DNA of 64,000 nucleotides from Linyphia triangularis (lineage: Eukaryota; Arthropoda; Arachnida; Araneae; Linyphiidae). A program made the translations under genes and the position numbers. Shown piece by piece: positions 25,051 through 38,277 of this stretch. Positions within the stretch are counted from its first letter, which is position 1. Each line of letters opens with the position of its first letter. The notes under the pieces were generated by a model that saw nothing but the letters and a program-made list of their open reading frames with translations, was not told the DNA's origin and made no database searches. The stretch lies in assembly GCA_963978545.1 (NCBI GenBank), contig OZ021724.1, forward strand, positions 33,126,433-33,190,432, given 5' to 3'.

Positions 25051-27250
25051 AGTTGTGAATGTTATAAATATCTGGAACATCTTATTTCATACCTCCCACT
25101 TAATTATTGTCTTGTCTTTAGCAATGCAGATATGCGGATGCCGTCACTTTCGAGGTATTAATAAAGCAAAAAATCTCTTTAATGCTAAGTGTGCGACATT
25201 TGCAAGAACTAATCGTTCTCCATTCACCTTATAAACTTAAAATAATTTCCCCGCTACTATTCAAAGCGTCATATTTATTTTAAAAGATCCGTCGAACTCT
25301 TACTTCGCAAGAAGAGTTGACACTTTTACAATGTCAACCTATGAATACAATGTAACAATATGAGGTTTGGTTCTAAAAGCTAGTGCAGACTTGTTTTTAT
25401 TCATAGATTTGATGCGCTAAAAAATAGTTCTATATTGTACAAAGCAGTACAGCATTGATTGCAAGATTTTCTGTGTGCAGTTAGCAATATTTACACATGC
25501 GAAGCAAACTTATAAATTTTAGAACTAACCATAAACAAACTCATGATAGAAGGAAAGTCGACTAAATATAGAAAACAATCAAATGGTGCTATTTGTCAAG
25601 AAGGTTAGCGAATCGCCATGACCCAAAGTGATTTTAACGATTGATACTCCATTTTCTTCGCTTGACTTGCCTCCATTGTGTGTTTTGTTCAGGAATAACT
25701 AATCTATGGCAGATAAAAATACACAAACCATCAGAAAATAATCATAACACTATAATTTCATTGATCATAAAGGAAGCACAATCGACATGAACAAAATCGT
25801 GACTGCTATCTTTGTTTGCCATTCTGCAAATCCAATCTCTTTAAGAAGACAAGAAATCTTTCAGGATTAGGGCCCAAACGCATGACCCAACAAAACCGTT
25901 TTATGGTTATTCTTCCCTGCAATTCCACCTCAGTTATGATAATAAACAATCCCTCTCCAAAGCCGCAGGGCAATCGTAAAAAACATTCTTTCCATTAACA
26001 TTCCCTCGCCATTTATGAAAACGATCTGACCACGCGATCTGGTCTTTTGGAATCGCGTCTTTCGGGCTTTCTTAAAAAGTGGAAGAGAGGGGCCACAACT
26101 GAATATCAACCCTCCCCCCCCCAACTCTCCAACACCTACTTTGTGAACCTAGGCCAATAATAGAAGTTTATGAGTCGGCAGGTATATAAAAGAGGGAGAG
26201 AAAAAAAAATGGTTTTAGAGATGTTCCATTTTCTCGCTTTATATGATGGTCGTAATTGGTAGGTTGATGTGTGACGACCATGATCGTTGCTTGAGTTGCG
26301 GGACCGCCCGTTACTGTTTGTTTTCCGTTGAGGTGTTTGGTTTGACGCCTTGTGCTCAAGTCACGACCGAGAGAGGCCTTATTTGCTTGATAGTTTTTCG
26401 CCTCCGCCCCCCTTTCCATGCTCGTTTAGTATAATCATTTGTCAATTATAGAAGTCAAAAATCTTCTCTGGGAAGTTGAAGAAAAGAAAGAAAGAGAACT
26501 AAAGTATAAAGTGGGTGTTGTAGTGAAGGAAGATTTAACAAATTACAAAAACGGGTCTCCAATGAATTTCTGAGGAAGAAAAAAATCTTCAGAAGTAGCT
26601 CGTTTCTTGACTGAATCATCAATAAACTATCTGTGAAAGTAAATACTTTGACAGAATTTGTAAGGAAGCAGTGAAAAATAACGTAGAGAAATAGCCCTTC
26701 GCAATAAAGAAACCAACCAATCTAAGTGAATAGGCAGTTTATCAAAATGTTATTGTTTAGTAAAAAAATAATTTATTTTTTAAGTCCTCATAATTATCGT
26801 ACTAGATGCTCGGAGGAAGGATGTGTTTTTAACCATTTCAAATAACGTTTATCTAAAATTTCCAAGGTGTTAGCCTTAACAGAAACTTATATGCGTGCAT
26901 TGTTAAATAAAATTCAGTTTGATACATTATAACAAACTAGAAAGTTGTAAGGTGCCCGTTGAAAAATGATGTTTTTTTTTCTCTAACTATCTAATCTCAT
27001 ATCACGTGAAAGGAATAAATGAAAAGATGCACGCGTATCTAATTAATCTCAATAATTATATAACACCATCGTGCAGCGTTACAGAATGAGCAGTCAGTGA
27101 TCACAGTAACTCTTATAACAATAGAAGTCCAATGATGGTCATAAAATATTTTTTCTCTGACCAACAAATCCGACTTACATTTTCCACGTTTTATTTACCA
27201 CTCCTCTATATTCTTCCTACTCACAACCTACCCTATCAATTGTAGATTGG
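25051..27250. other. Unassigned sequence
   Basis: Includes a moderately GC-rich patch at about 25980-26430. Overlapping short open frames on both strands there show no family motif. Nothing further is supported. Confidence 0.35.
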
Positions 27251-27259
27251 AAAAAAAAA

Positions 27260-27720
27260 ATCAGGACGTTTCAATTAATTGAAAAAAGAGCTTTTCATCT
27301 ATTTCCCTCAACTTACTGTAAATTAAAAAGTAAATCTTGATAATGACGCACCCCACCTTTCTCATCACAACTCGTCATCCCAACAGGTTGGACCAAAAAT
27401 AAAATAGAAAGAAAATATCTTTTAAGATCATTCCAATTTGCGGCAGATCTTCCGACGACCCAAGCACATCAATCCGTCTTGACCTCTTACGGCGGCGACT
27501 GAGGATTAAGGAGTTAATGAGAAAAACGCGTCAGATTCATATCGGGCTTCCGTTCCTGTTAATTATTTAGCGGAAGGGCCTTTTTTAAAAAAGGGGCCTC
27601 CTTGCATCGTCCATCAAAGGGGACCCAGGTGTCGAAAGGACCTCATCACTCAAAAGTAGCAGTGGAAAAGTCACTGTCCCGTCACTAAATTCAACCTATA
27701 GGCTGATCGTGTCGTGAGAA
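27260..27720. other. Unique, GC-richer island; possible regulatory DNA
   Basis: Low in repeats and homopolymers, with TTACGGCGGCGACTGAGG, GGCGCGGCGCC (about 27839, just beyond) and a purine-rich AAAAGGGGCCTCC. No coding frame. Possible enhancer; inference only. Confidence 0.2.
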
Positions 27721-29051
27721 CTGTTTCTATTTCTCATCCATTAGATGTAGAAAGTAATATAAAAACTATAGTTTTTGTGACGTATATAGGCTTAAAATAA
27801 TAAGCCAGCTCCAAAATTGGGCGAAATCGGGATGGGATGGCGCGGCGCCTGTTTGACCGTCCGTAACGCTGAATCGAATCTTCCATATACCTAAGGGGAC
27901 ACAGTATACTTAAAGTAAAATATGGGGAAAAATCGATTTTGAAATTTGTATTTTAAGTTTTTTTTTTTTTTTGTCTTTTCGTTGATGTATTTCTTTAGTT
28001 TCTACTTGAATTAAAAGTAGGTTATATTTTATTCTAAAAAAAGCAAACTATCAATTGTTACTAACTACATTAGACTTTTAGTAGGGGGATTTAAAAATAA
28101 GGGCAAAATTTCAAACTTTGAAATTTTGCTGGGGCACCGGAAATTTTTTTTCTCCCACCAAAAAAAAAAAAAAGGAATGCAGAATTTGATGAAAATTATA
28201 CAATATTTCAATATTTAGTGGTGGCGCAATCAACTTGAAGTTTAAGAATTTAATGCATTCATTGCCTTACGGCGCTCAACGTAACATAACATACACTATT
28301 CAATGTAAACGTTTTTATATTGTGCACGAAAAACAATCTTTGATGGTGTAGAATACAATATTTGATGGTAAATATTTTGATGGTAAAGATTGATGGTAGT
28401 GTTAGTATACCTGTTTACACTGAAAATTCATCAGTAATCACTCACATCACTTTCCTAATACAGTACTTTTTCTGAGGTGTGGAAACTTTCTTTCCACATC
28501 ATTCGCCACCCTAATGCCCCTAATAATGTTTTCTTCAGTTAGATACTCTTCGTTTTCTTACCATTTCTCTGCATCGGTGAGACGAAAATAATTTTTTAAT
28601 GCCCATTACATCACAGCACCTCAGTGAGTTTGAAGGAAAAAATTGTTCCGAGATTTGCTTGGGGATAGCTTTTTCAATGAGAATTAATTTCTTTGTAATG
28701 TTCTCTAAATTCGGACTTGCATCATAAAGTGCTGTAATAATTTTATATATGGTTTTTGTGTCGACATTCCTATAAAAAAGGGAAAAAAACAAGTTCATTG
28801 TTTATTTAATTAATAATTAATTATTGAAAAACTGTTTAATACAAAAGTTGCATGTTATTTATGATTAGCCTTAAACAAACTATCCTTTGAAATAAAAAAT
28901 GCTAAAATATATTAACTATATAAGAATTTATGGTAAAATAAAAAAATGTTCTTTTTACCAGTAATTTATCATTTTTTTTTTTTTTTTTTTTTTTTTTTGA
29001 CATCGTTTAAATTACTAACCACTCATTGGAAAATGAAATTTGGTATTTAGA

Positions 29052-29086
<35 letters not shown>

Positions 29087-29279
29087 TCTAAATCTAAATC
29101 TGGTATAATATTATGGGGTTGCCAATGAACTTTTTAAAGTTTGGCTTAGTTTTAATATGTAAATGACCCCTCATGATAAAAAAAAATTATATACAATTAA
29201 TAAAGATCTTCCACAATTTACAACGGTACTTAACTTTCGTTATTTCATCAATTAAATTACAAGATATAGCCATTGTTCG
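27721..29279. other. Unassigned, homopolymer-rich
   Basis: T tracts occur at about 27959-27972, 28972-28998, 29055-29081 and 29281-29299, and an A tract at about 28158-28173. A GATGGTAAA-like motif recurs near 28337-28400. The minus open stretch 28535-28798 has no recognised motif. Confidence 0.35.
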
Positions 29280-30120
29280 GATTTTTTTTTTTTTTTTTTG
29301 GCGTACTGTACAACACAACTTCAAGTAGATACAGGATACAAATATACAAATACAAATATCGCAATGGCTCGTAGTACTTTTTCTTCTCTCTGAGTAAATC
29401 GGAATTGCTCCTTGAAAATCCATATCTTTATGGCCTGTATGGCTTTTTCCATCCATCTTGCCCAGTGAAGTCCACTGGATTCATAAAATGTACCGGTACG
29501 CAGGATAAGAACTACCAAGGAAAATTAATACCGATTCCAAGAGCTCAAAGTAATCTTTGAAAGAGATAGTTCTCTAGCAAAAGCAATGATGTCATCCTTT
29601 CGGTCTGATACAGATTGGATGGTGAATGCATCGATGATGAATGCATTGTATTTGTTCTTGCCAAAGGATTTCCAAATAGATTTAAAGCACTTGAAAAGAA
29701 AAGTATCGGGGTCAGAAAAAACGTCATCTTGTGAACACTGTATCTAACGCAATTTCACAGATATACAGACTGCATTCTGGATACAGAAAGCTATTGATCA
29801 AGTTTTTACACAATCAGAATGAATGTCTTCGTGCTAAAACACATAGCTTTTATATTTTCGGCTAATTCCCAATGCTCCAGAGTTTCATAGACTGTAGTTG
29901 CAGCATGACCAGAAGAAATTTTTGGCATCTGATCTAATAAACTTCGGAAGCAACTGCTCTAAATCTTTTCCCATGATCATAACATCTGTCAGCTATGTCT
30001 TATTAGGTTATATTTTGTGAAGGCTTGCCGTCTCAGTAGCACTGTTGAAGAAAATTGTTGGGGGATACCTAAAACTGAATTTTTACTCTAATTGCTTCTA
30101 GCCCATCGTATAGAGCTAAA
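29280..30120 (-). pseudogene. Broken copy of a repetitive transposon-like protein (middle part)
   Basis: On the minus strand, in order: YETLEHWELAENIKAMCF (around 29840-29900), YICEIALDTVF (around 29740-29780), NKYNAFIIDAFTIQSVSD (around 29605-29660), DDIIAFARELSL and, after a frameshift, YFELLESVLIFLG, then SGLHWARWMEKAIQAIKIWI (29400-29470). The frame changes several times, so it is dead. From memory, these segments belong to the same uncharacterised repetitive family as the remnant at 317-1000, covering the part before it; an acidic, DDE-like core is possible but unproven. It supplies a second fragment of that family in the window. Confidence 0.5.
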
Positions 30121-31478
30121 ACTTATGTTGAATTTATTTGACTCATATTAACAAAACAACTTCAGTAACTTCTGTAAAACTCCACGGACAATTATATTTC
30201 GAATCAGATGATGAAAAAAATTTGCAGGACCTTCTCGTTTCAAGGAAAGTTTGCATACAGAAATTGTCTTAGTTAACTGTCCAATCAAACACACCAGTAT
30301 ATTTTCGTATCTTAACACGTGTTCTCATAATCCAATCAAATTTATATTAAACATCAAATACATTCGATCTTTGAAAGGGCACAGAGCAACTGACCACTCA
30401 CTAGACTACAACAGTTCGAGTGCAAATTCACTTCCTATACGTGTGTGCTAGCGACCACAAATCTCATTGTCTTACTGGCAGCGCCGTGTCGTTTTACGAC
30501 ATCGAAACATCGAATTGTTTTGTTTATATGATTCTGTAATATGCAAAAGACGTTGTAGCTTGTAAATTAATGATTTTAGATTAATTTTTTTTATAGTTTA
30601 ATAGCGTAATAAGCATTTTAGTATAGATATTTGCAAAACTTGCAATGTTTGACCGCTCTGCGCCACCTCTAAATATTAATAAATTTTAACAAAATTTTGC
30701 ATGGCATAATATTTCATTACATAGCAACTTCTGAGCGGGTGCCCCGTTAAAAAATTGAAAGTTCGAAAAAATGAATCACCCTAACTTTTACCTTTAACAA
30801 CTTTTATTTTCTCTAAACGCAATATTTCAGACATCAATGTACTTTTTCTAACAAACTAGTAAAGATACATCATAATTTTTTTTTATGAAATTGTAGTACA
30901 TAACCTACAGATTAAATTAAAGTTAAAAAATTTACTGTTATAGTTTCCTATTCATAATTATTTTTTTAAATACCAAATATTTGTAAAAAAAATTCTTAAT
31001 AAAAATTTGTAAGATTGATTAAAATTTTACAAAAGCAATTTAAATGAATTTTTTATTACCATAATTTAACCTCAGTATCTTATATAAAATCTATTTAACC
31101 CTTAAAAAATTCAAATTCATTTGCTAAGATCTTTTTTAGAAAAAGTACATCAAAAATAGTCAATTTAACATTACGAGTATAAGTTCCCTTAAAACTACTG
31201 ATTTTAATGAAACTATAGATTTTATTGAAATATTAATTAGCGATGCAAGTGGTTAGGTTTCCTGTAACATGAGTTTTACTCCAACTTAATGTTGATGAAC
31301 GTTATTTTAAAAGATTTCTTTTTTACAATTGAAACTTTAAAGTATGGTAACTATGCTGAACAACTTAATTCTACAATAAGTTTAAATTCGTTAAAATAAA
31401 ACTGTGGTTACAGCAATTTACCTTTAAAATTTATTGTGCTAGAAATTTAATAATCCCAACTTGAAATTTAAGAATAAA
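30121..31478. other. AT-rich, unassigned
   Basis: I see no coding frame or repeat boundary. Open stretch 30251-30451 is not recognised. Confidence 0.35.
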
Positions 31479-31530
31479 ATTGCGTGTTATATCAGGGTAT
31501 TGTGAAAGATACCCTGATATAATACGCAAT
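31479..31530. repeat. 52-nt near-perfect short hairpin
   Basis: ATTGCGTGTTATATCAGGGT begins a 22-nt arm matched at 21 of 22 positions by the right arm (ATACCCTGATATAATACGCA and T), with loop TGTGAAAG. It could be a remnant of a MITE or a small structured RNA; the stem is too short for a usual pre-miRNA. Confidence 0.8.
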
Positions 31531-32539
31531 CTCTTGACAAACCTAGAAAAGAATAAAAGAAAGAAAACTTTTAACATTTTAATTTCTCTTTCGGACAATG
31601 GATAAAAAACTCACAACAGAGTTTTGGAATACAAAATATGTTCAATGAAAGAAAAAAAAATTTGTGCAACTATCAATCAAGTTTTTTATTCAAAACTTTT
31701 TCTTAATGATGTTTAAATACGTATCTAGCGGATTTTATTGTATAGCGTAAATTTTATTGCAATTTTTTTTTTCTTTCTTTAAAGCAATTCAGATGAAAGC
31801 ACAAATATCCAACATATGGAGAAACACAACGTTTAAAGAATTTGCGGCATTCGTTTTTATAATGCATGGAGTAGAACTCACTTCTCAAAGGGAACATATG
31901 CTGTATAAATATCCAAACTACTGTCTTGTTTTTTTCTTTGGTTATGGAAAGATGAAGGCTATGATTACTTAGACTAAAATCATAATACCAGCAACAACAA
32001 AACATAATCTAAACGCGGGACGTCTAGGGTTTGATTTCGCGCATAGGCCCTTTGTAAGCCAGGATTTAAAAAATGAATAACCACGATTGGGATTATGTCG
32101 TTAAAAACGGTCGTTATTGGAATTATGTCGTTTTCTGCTTTTTTTGTCATTCAGGATGTAAATACGCTCCTTCCCTCAAAGACCTCCTAAATGGTTTTTC
32201 CAACATGAAAAACAAAAAAAATTTATTCGCAATATTTCCAAAATGTAATACATGTTACTTGTTGTAGAATTTCCTAAAAAACTATTTTAACTTCCTTATT
32301 CCTTTTGTGTATCTTTAACTTCGTATGCAAAACAGATTGGGCTTGAATCCTTAGTAGGATAGGTGTGGTTGGAATTGCAGCGTCTACGTCACAATTCGAT
32401 CACGTTGAGCGCAGTTAATCTTTTTATGTGGAAAAAATTATGATTAAATATTTATTCAAAAACATACGAATTGTTATTATTATTGTTGTTGTTATTAGTA
32501 TCACTTTTGTTATTTGAAATGAAATATTTTCACATCTAT
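31531..32539. other. Unassigned
   Basis: A short direct repeat (GATTATGTCGTT / GAATTATGTCGTT) lies near 32091-32131. Open stretches on both strands at 31754-32005 show no motif. Confidence 0.35.
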
Positions 32540-33020
32540 GCAATTACCTTTATTCCAATCTGGCCAGGATATGTAAGAGAAATGCTTCCTTATTGATTTC
32601 ATCGCCAGATTCCGAATTTGTTTGTTCTTCAACCTATCCTTTGTCGATTAACAAGCTCCAAATCTGGAAAAAGAGACAGAGCATTTAATTCGATCAATCG
32701 AGACGTTATCTTCCCCCTTGATTTACAAAGTAGGTGACACCTGCCCAATCCGATGTTGCATCAAAATAATTAGATAAAGGTTTAATTCCAATGAGGCAGA
32801 TGCTTTCATGTTCCAGAAGATTGATTGCGCAGTATCATTTGTTAGAATCAGGGACAGGTGTACGGCTTCGATTAAAGCGTCTCCACCACCAAATTATCGC
32901 CTTTCTTTAAAAACTTACCAGTCGATTAAATAGTCGGTGACACATGTGACCTTTCATTTAGACGGTTTGTTGATAAAGCGTTGAATTGCTAAGTAAATAA
33001 TCATTAAATCTGAAGAAGAT
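32540..33020. promoter_or_regulatory. Candidate non-coding regulatory island
   Basis: A 480-bp block with balanced composition and no homopolymers, set among repeats. It holds motif-dense sequence: TAGGTGACACCTG (palindromic E-box or T-box-like), TCGATCAATCGA, CAGGTGTACGG, GGTGACACATGTGACC and TGATTTACAAAG. The motif spacing resembles developmental enhancers, but I cannot test conservation or activity. Confidence 0.28.
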
Positions 33021-33221
33021 TATTCTAATAAGGAAGTGCTTTAGTCACGTCATTGATTTTCGTTTCCTGGATACTTCAGAATTATTAATATGTTTCGTCT
33101 TTTTCGAGATTACAAGCATGCCACTTATATTAATTGTGAGGACTAATGTCAAAGTAATTTGATTTAAATTTATTACAAATTGTGATGACCTCGATGTGGA
33201 ACTGGAATTAGATTTGTGCAT

Positions 33222-35346
33222 ATATATATGTATACTAGCTGAATACAAGTGCTGCGCTACGAAATTTTAAAAATTAGCATTTTAGCGATCAAAAGACATT
33301 CATGTATTCTACAATTCAGACGTTTTCTGCCATTTCGATCCCAACAAATTGATTTATTAAAATAGGAACTTTCCTTTGTTGACATTTTTAACAAAATTTA
33401 TAATTGTGAATAGTATATTGGAAAGAGACATTTAAATATCCCTCGTTTAGAACGTTTAACTCCCTTCGAACCCCTTTTAATTACGTAATCGAGATTGCAA
33501 TATTATTGTGTTTATGTTTGCTCTTAGTTCTACATTTCAAAGTAGTAGCTTTATTGGAATTGAGACATTCAGATAATCCTCGTACAGTTTCAATGTTGAG
33601 TCGACTTTTCATCCCTTAAAAATTCGTTAATCGATATTGGAATAATTTCTTTTTTTTTTACATTTGCCCCATTTGCACCAAATAGCATAATTAAGACTAC
33701 ACTGGAAGAGGAACATTCGGATATCCCTCGTTTGGAACATTTAAACCTCTTTCAACCCTATAAAGTTGGTTAATCGAGAACGGAATAGCTTACTTTTTCT
33801 ATGTTTATCTTTTTTGACATTTGTACCAATTTTCAGAGTGGTTACCAAATGGGAAGTGGAACATTCGAATATCCCTCGTTTAGAACGTTTAACGCCTTTT
33901 CCAGCCCTTAAGTGGGTTAATCAAGTTCGGACTAGCTTAATTTTTCTATGTTTGTCTTTGCTGACATTTGTACCAATATTTAGAGTTGTGACCATATGGG
34001 AAGTGGTACATTCGAATATTCCTCGTTTGGAACGTTTAACCCCTTTTCCACCCCTTAAAGTGGGTTAATCGAGATCGGAATAGCAGGCTTTTTCTATGTC
34101 TACCATTGTTGGTATTCGTACCAATTTTCAAAATTGTGACCATGTCGGAAGTGAGACATTCGAATATTCCTCGTTAAAAACGTTTAACCCATTTTCCACC
34201 CTTTATAGTTCGTTAATCAAGAAATGAATAACTTACTTTTTCTATGCTTATCTTTTTTGACATTTGTACCTATTTTCAGAGTTGTGACCAAATGGGAAGA
34301 GGGACATTCGAATATCCTTAAAAGTGGGTTAACCGAGATCGGAATAGCTTATTTTTTCTATGTTTGTCTTTGTTGGCATTTGCACCAGTTAATAGAGTTG
34401 TGACCATATGGGAAGTGGGATATTCGAGTTTGGAACGTTTAACCCCTTTTCCACCCCTAAAAGTGGGTTAATCGAGATCGGAATAACTTACTTTTTCTAC
34501 GTTTGTCTTTACTGATATTCGCCCCAGTTTTCAGAGTTGTGACAAATGGGAAGAAGGACATTCGAATATCCCTCGATTGGAACGTTTAACCCCTTTTTGA
34601 CCTCTTAAAGTGAGTTAATCGAGATCGGAATAGCAGGATTTTTCTATGTTTACCATTGTTGACATTTGTACGAATTTTTATAGTTGTGACTATATGGGAA
34701 GTGGTACATTCGAATATTCCTCGTTTGGAACGTTTAACCCCTTTTCCACCCTTAAAGTGGGTTAATCGAGATCGGAATAGCAGCATTTTTCTATGTTTAC
34801 CATTGTTGGTATTTGTACCAATTTTCAAAATTATGGCCTTGTCGGAAGTGGTACATTCGAATATTCTTCGTTTGGAACGTTTAACCCCTTTTCTACCCCT
34901 TAAAGTGGTTAAATCGAGATCGGAATAGCAGCATTTTTCTATGTTTACCATTGTTGGTATTTGTACCAATTTTCAAAATTATGGCCTTGTCGGAAGTGGT
35001 ACATTCGAATATTCCTCGTTTGGAACGTTTAACTCCTTTTCTACCCCCTAAAGTGGGTTAATCGAAATCGGAATAGCTTACTTTTTCTACGTTTGTCTCT
35101 ATTGATATTCGCACCAATTTTTAGAGTTGTGACGAAATGGGAAGTAGGACATTTGAATATTCCTCGTTTGGAACGTTTAACCCTTTTTCGACCCCTTTAA
35201 GTGGGTTAATCGAGATCGGAATAGCTTACTTTTTCTATATTTACTATTGTTGATATTTTTACCAATTTTCAGAGTTGTGGACAAGTGGGAAGTGGGAGAA
35301 TTAGTGATGAGTGAGGGCTTTGCCTTATATATAGAGAGATATATAG
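33222..35346 (+). repeat. 147-148-bp satellite array inside a TA-ended element
   Basis: About 13 tandem units with the consensus landmarks ATTCGAATATCCCTCGTTTG, AACGTTTAACCCCTTTTCCA, GTGGGTTAATCGAGATCGGA and TTTGTACCAATTTTCAGAG. Unit starts at 33441, 33577, 33726, 34020, 34169, 34719, 34866 and 35014 give spacings of 147-149 bp for intact neighbours; one unit (near 34316) has lost about 40 bp. The array is bracketed by TATACTAGCTGAATACAAG on the left and GAGTGAGGGCTTTGCCTTATATATA on the right, resembling the ends of microsatellite-associated mobile elements. Open frames across it (100 codons plus, 127 codons minus) exist only because 147 is a multiple of three. Confidence 0.85.
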
Positions 35347-36301
35347 GAATATATGTACATATATATTGATGAATATTCTGCGAATTAGTTTTTTTTTTTT
35401 TTTACTTGGAAATCAGAGATAAAGTGAAGAAATAGTTCATCATTATTTACGTAACTGTTTATTTAGATTTAAATAATGCATATAAGTGAGCATACTTCCA
35501 TGAAATTAAATTAATATAGAACTTTATTTATTTATATTTTAAACAGCTTGCCTTTTTATGAAACAAGAATAGAAATTTAACTTAAAAGAAAGTTCCTCAG
35601 AAGTTAAAATTTGACCAAAGGTATGTTAATAAAAATACTTATATCTTTATACAAAGTAGTATAATATATTTTTATTATAGTATGATATACATACCATTAA
35701 ATTTATTTATTTTTTGAAAAAAAAAAAAAACTTTCAATTCTTTTCTCTCATTATCATTACATTTAAAGTTTAATGTTATTTTTCTTTATTAGTTTTTAAA
35801 CGGATTGATTGTTTTTAAAAGTGGGGAGAGGGAGAGGGGGTGGATTCCAGTGGTTTTAAAAGTGGAGGGATACACCACCCCGAGTCTAATCACACTTCTA
35901 ACATTGCAGAGAGATTCCAACAATTATTTTATAAATTTAATTGATAATTTAAATTCTATTGAGTTCCATGGAGGGACATCTCATCTCAACCTTTTCCCTG
36001 TCAAGTCCAATAACTTATTTATAACTAACTTAGTCTGTAGATTGCTCTTTGAATCTGAACAAAAATCTGCCTAACATCCGATTTTTTTATCAAAATAGTA
36101 CATTACTGCCTACTGTAAAGATTTAAATGACACAATGAAACTTTTTTGGGTGTCCACGAATGTGTCGTAGTAACCTGGATACAGGCATTGAACTTGAAAT
36201 AAAATTATCATAAAACTTAAACTTGACTTATAAGTTTTAGAAATGTGTTTTAGAACATTTTCTTAACATGAAAGTGCATTCTAAAGAATTTTAAGTGTGT
36301 T
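35347..36301. other. Unassigned AT-rich sequence
   Basis: Plus open stretch 35805-36074 is not recognised and starts within GGGGAGAGGGAGAGGGGG low-complexity DNA. Nothing else seen. Confidence 0.35.
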
Positions 36302-37076
36302 CATGGGCGCCCTCAGGAGGGTGCAAGGAGGTGCACTTGCAGCCCCCTGGCTCTTAAAAATTAAAAAAAAAAAAAAAAAAAAAGGGAAAAGATGTAAATT
36401 CCAAGATAAAAAAAGCACATATGCCGCTTATACTTTTATGTTACAATGAGCATTTTTTTTTTCTTTTTCGATTAATTTAGTCTTTCGTTTCTTTCGTATG
36501 TCATTTTTTATAGCTACTTGCGTGGCGCTTGTTGTCTATGATTATTAGAGGCTGAGGAATACAAGTATTTATTACTTTTATTGTATAATCATTTCCTGAG
36601 TAGTTCTTAAAATTCTAGGAAAATGTTTTGTTTTTTAACTCATCAGATATATTACTTTGAAATCTATTTTTAGAATTCAATTGAACATATTCCAATACTG
36701 CCTTCGTGTTTCATTTTGAATTATTATTATTATTTTCATTATATCCAAAACTTGGAAGAAATACATTTTTTTTACTCTTCTGTATTTTTGCATCATCGAG
36801 TTCCTCTATTCTAAACACTGTCTCTTGAGTACAATGAGATCTAGTTGGATGATAAAAAATCGTTAAAAATATATATTTTAATAGTTTTACTATTTTTGTA
36901 TTTTTTTTCTCTTTAACAGGGTTGCGCTTTCAAAAATATATACCATGAATTTTAACTATTCTCAAAGAGTATAATTTATAATGCATAATTATAAATTAAC
37001 ATTTCTAAAAAAATTAATGATTTTGATAAAAATCTAGTCTTGCACCCCCTTGTAAATATTCCTGGGGGCGCCCATG
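36302..37076. mobile_element. hAT MITE with 8-bp duplication (775 bp)
   Basis: Terminal inverted repeats CATGGGCGCCCTCAGG and, from the right, CATGGGCGCCCCCAGG. Flanking AGTGTGTT at 36294-36301 is repeated exactly at 37077-37084. An 8-bp duplication is typical of hAT. A further GGTGCAAGGAGGTGC / TTGCACCCCCTTG inverted match follows the TIR. No transposase; the interior has an A tract and AT-rich filler. Confidence 0.88.
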
Positions 37077-37084
37077 AGTGTGTT

Positions 37085-37990
37085 TGTTTAATTTACAAAA
37101 TATTTACCCAGGAAAAAGTCAAAATAGTAAGTGGTAGCGTTCCATGGATGTGACATTTCACTGTTTGGGAGTAAAATGTGAGTAATAATTAAAATATTTC
37201 ATTGCAATTTATAACATCTGTCATATTAAAGTTGTTAATACCTAAAAATGTATTTTTATTGGCATACTTTTTGTAATAAACATCAGTTACACAAATTCCT
37301 GATCTTCCTTAAAATGACCCAAATATAAGGCTTTATTTTAAACATTAAAATTTTTAGAAAACAATTTAGTGTAATACTTTTTTTCGCTTATAATTTTAAC
37401 ATGAATGAAACATTCAACACTATTAGATTCTGAAAGTGATCGATGGCTGATCTCTCAAATAAATACAAGCTATATCTACTTTATATCATTAAGGTAGTTT
37501 TTGTATAATCAGAATATATTTCATTTGAATTAGCCAATCAGTGAATTATTATAGCAATAGCTGTTTTATGTTCTAAATTTGCACTAGTACTGTTTTTCGA
37601 TGACCTTTTTTCATATGCTATAGAGTTATCATTAAGGATATTTTTTTAAAGAATTTGCATATTCGTGAGCAAAGAGCAGAATAAAATCCTTTTATTGGAG
37701 GTTTTGACTGAAATTTTCTTTTCTAAAGAAAGACACATGAAAGGTTTTTAAACATACCGCCTCCCCCGATATTATTTTAATTAATGTTTATTGTAGTGAC
37801 GGTACGAGTGTATTCAGGTGGTGTCAGTAAATTTGCTCTCTTAACTTAAAAATAACGTCACAGTTAATATTTAAACAGTTACTTAGATTTTGTATAGTGA
37901 GCAGCAATAAGGCATCCCAATCAATCTCTTTCATAAATAATCCCTTCTCTGCTAATTACAAGTTTTTTGCAAGGGTATCACATTTTGATT
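37085..37990. other. Unassigned AT-rich sequence
   Basis: No coding or repeat structure beyond general AT richness. Confidence 0.4.
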
Positions 37991-37992
37991 AT

Positions 37993-38277
<285 letters not shown>

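Noticed and set aside
33766..34969. Repeat-bearing frames of 100 and 127 codons
   Set aside because: Open only because the satellite unit is 147 bp; both strands are open, and units carry indels.
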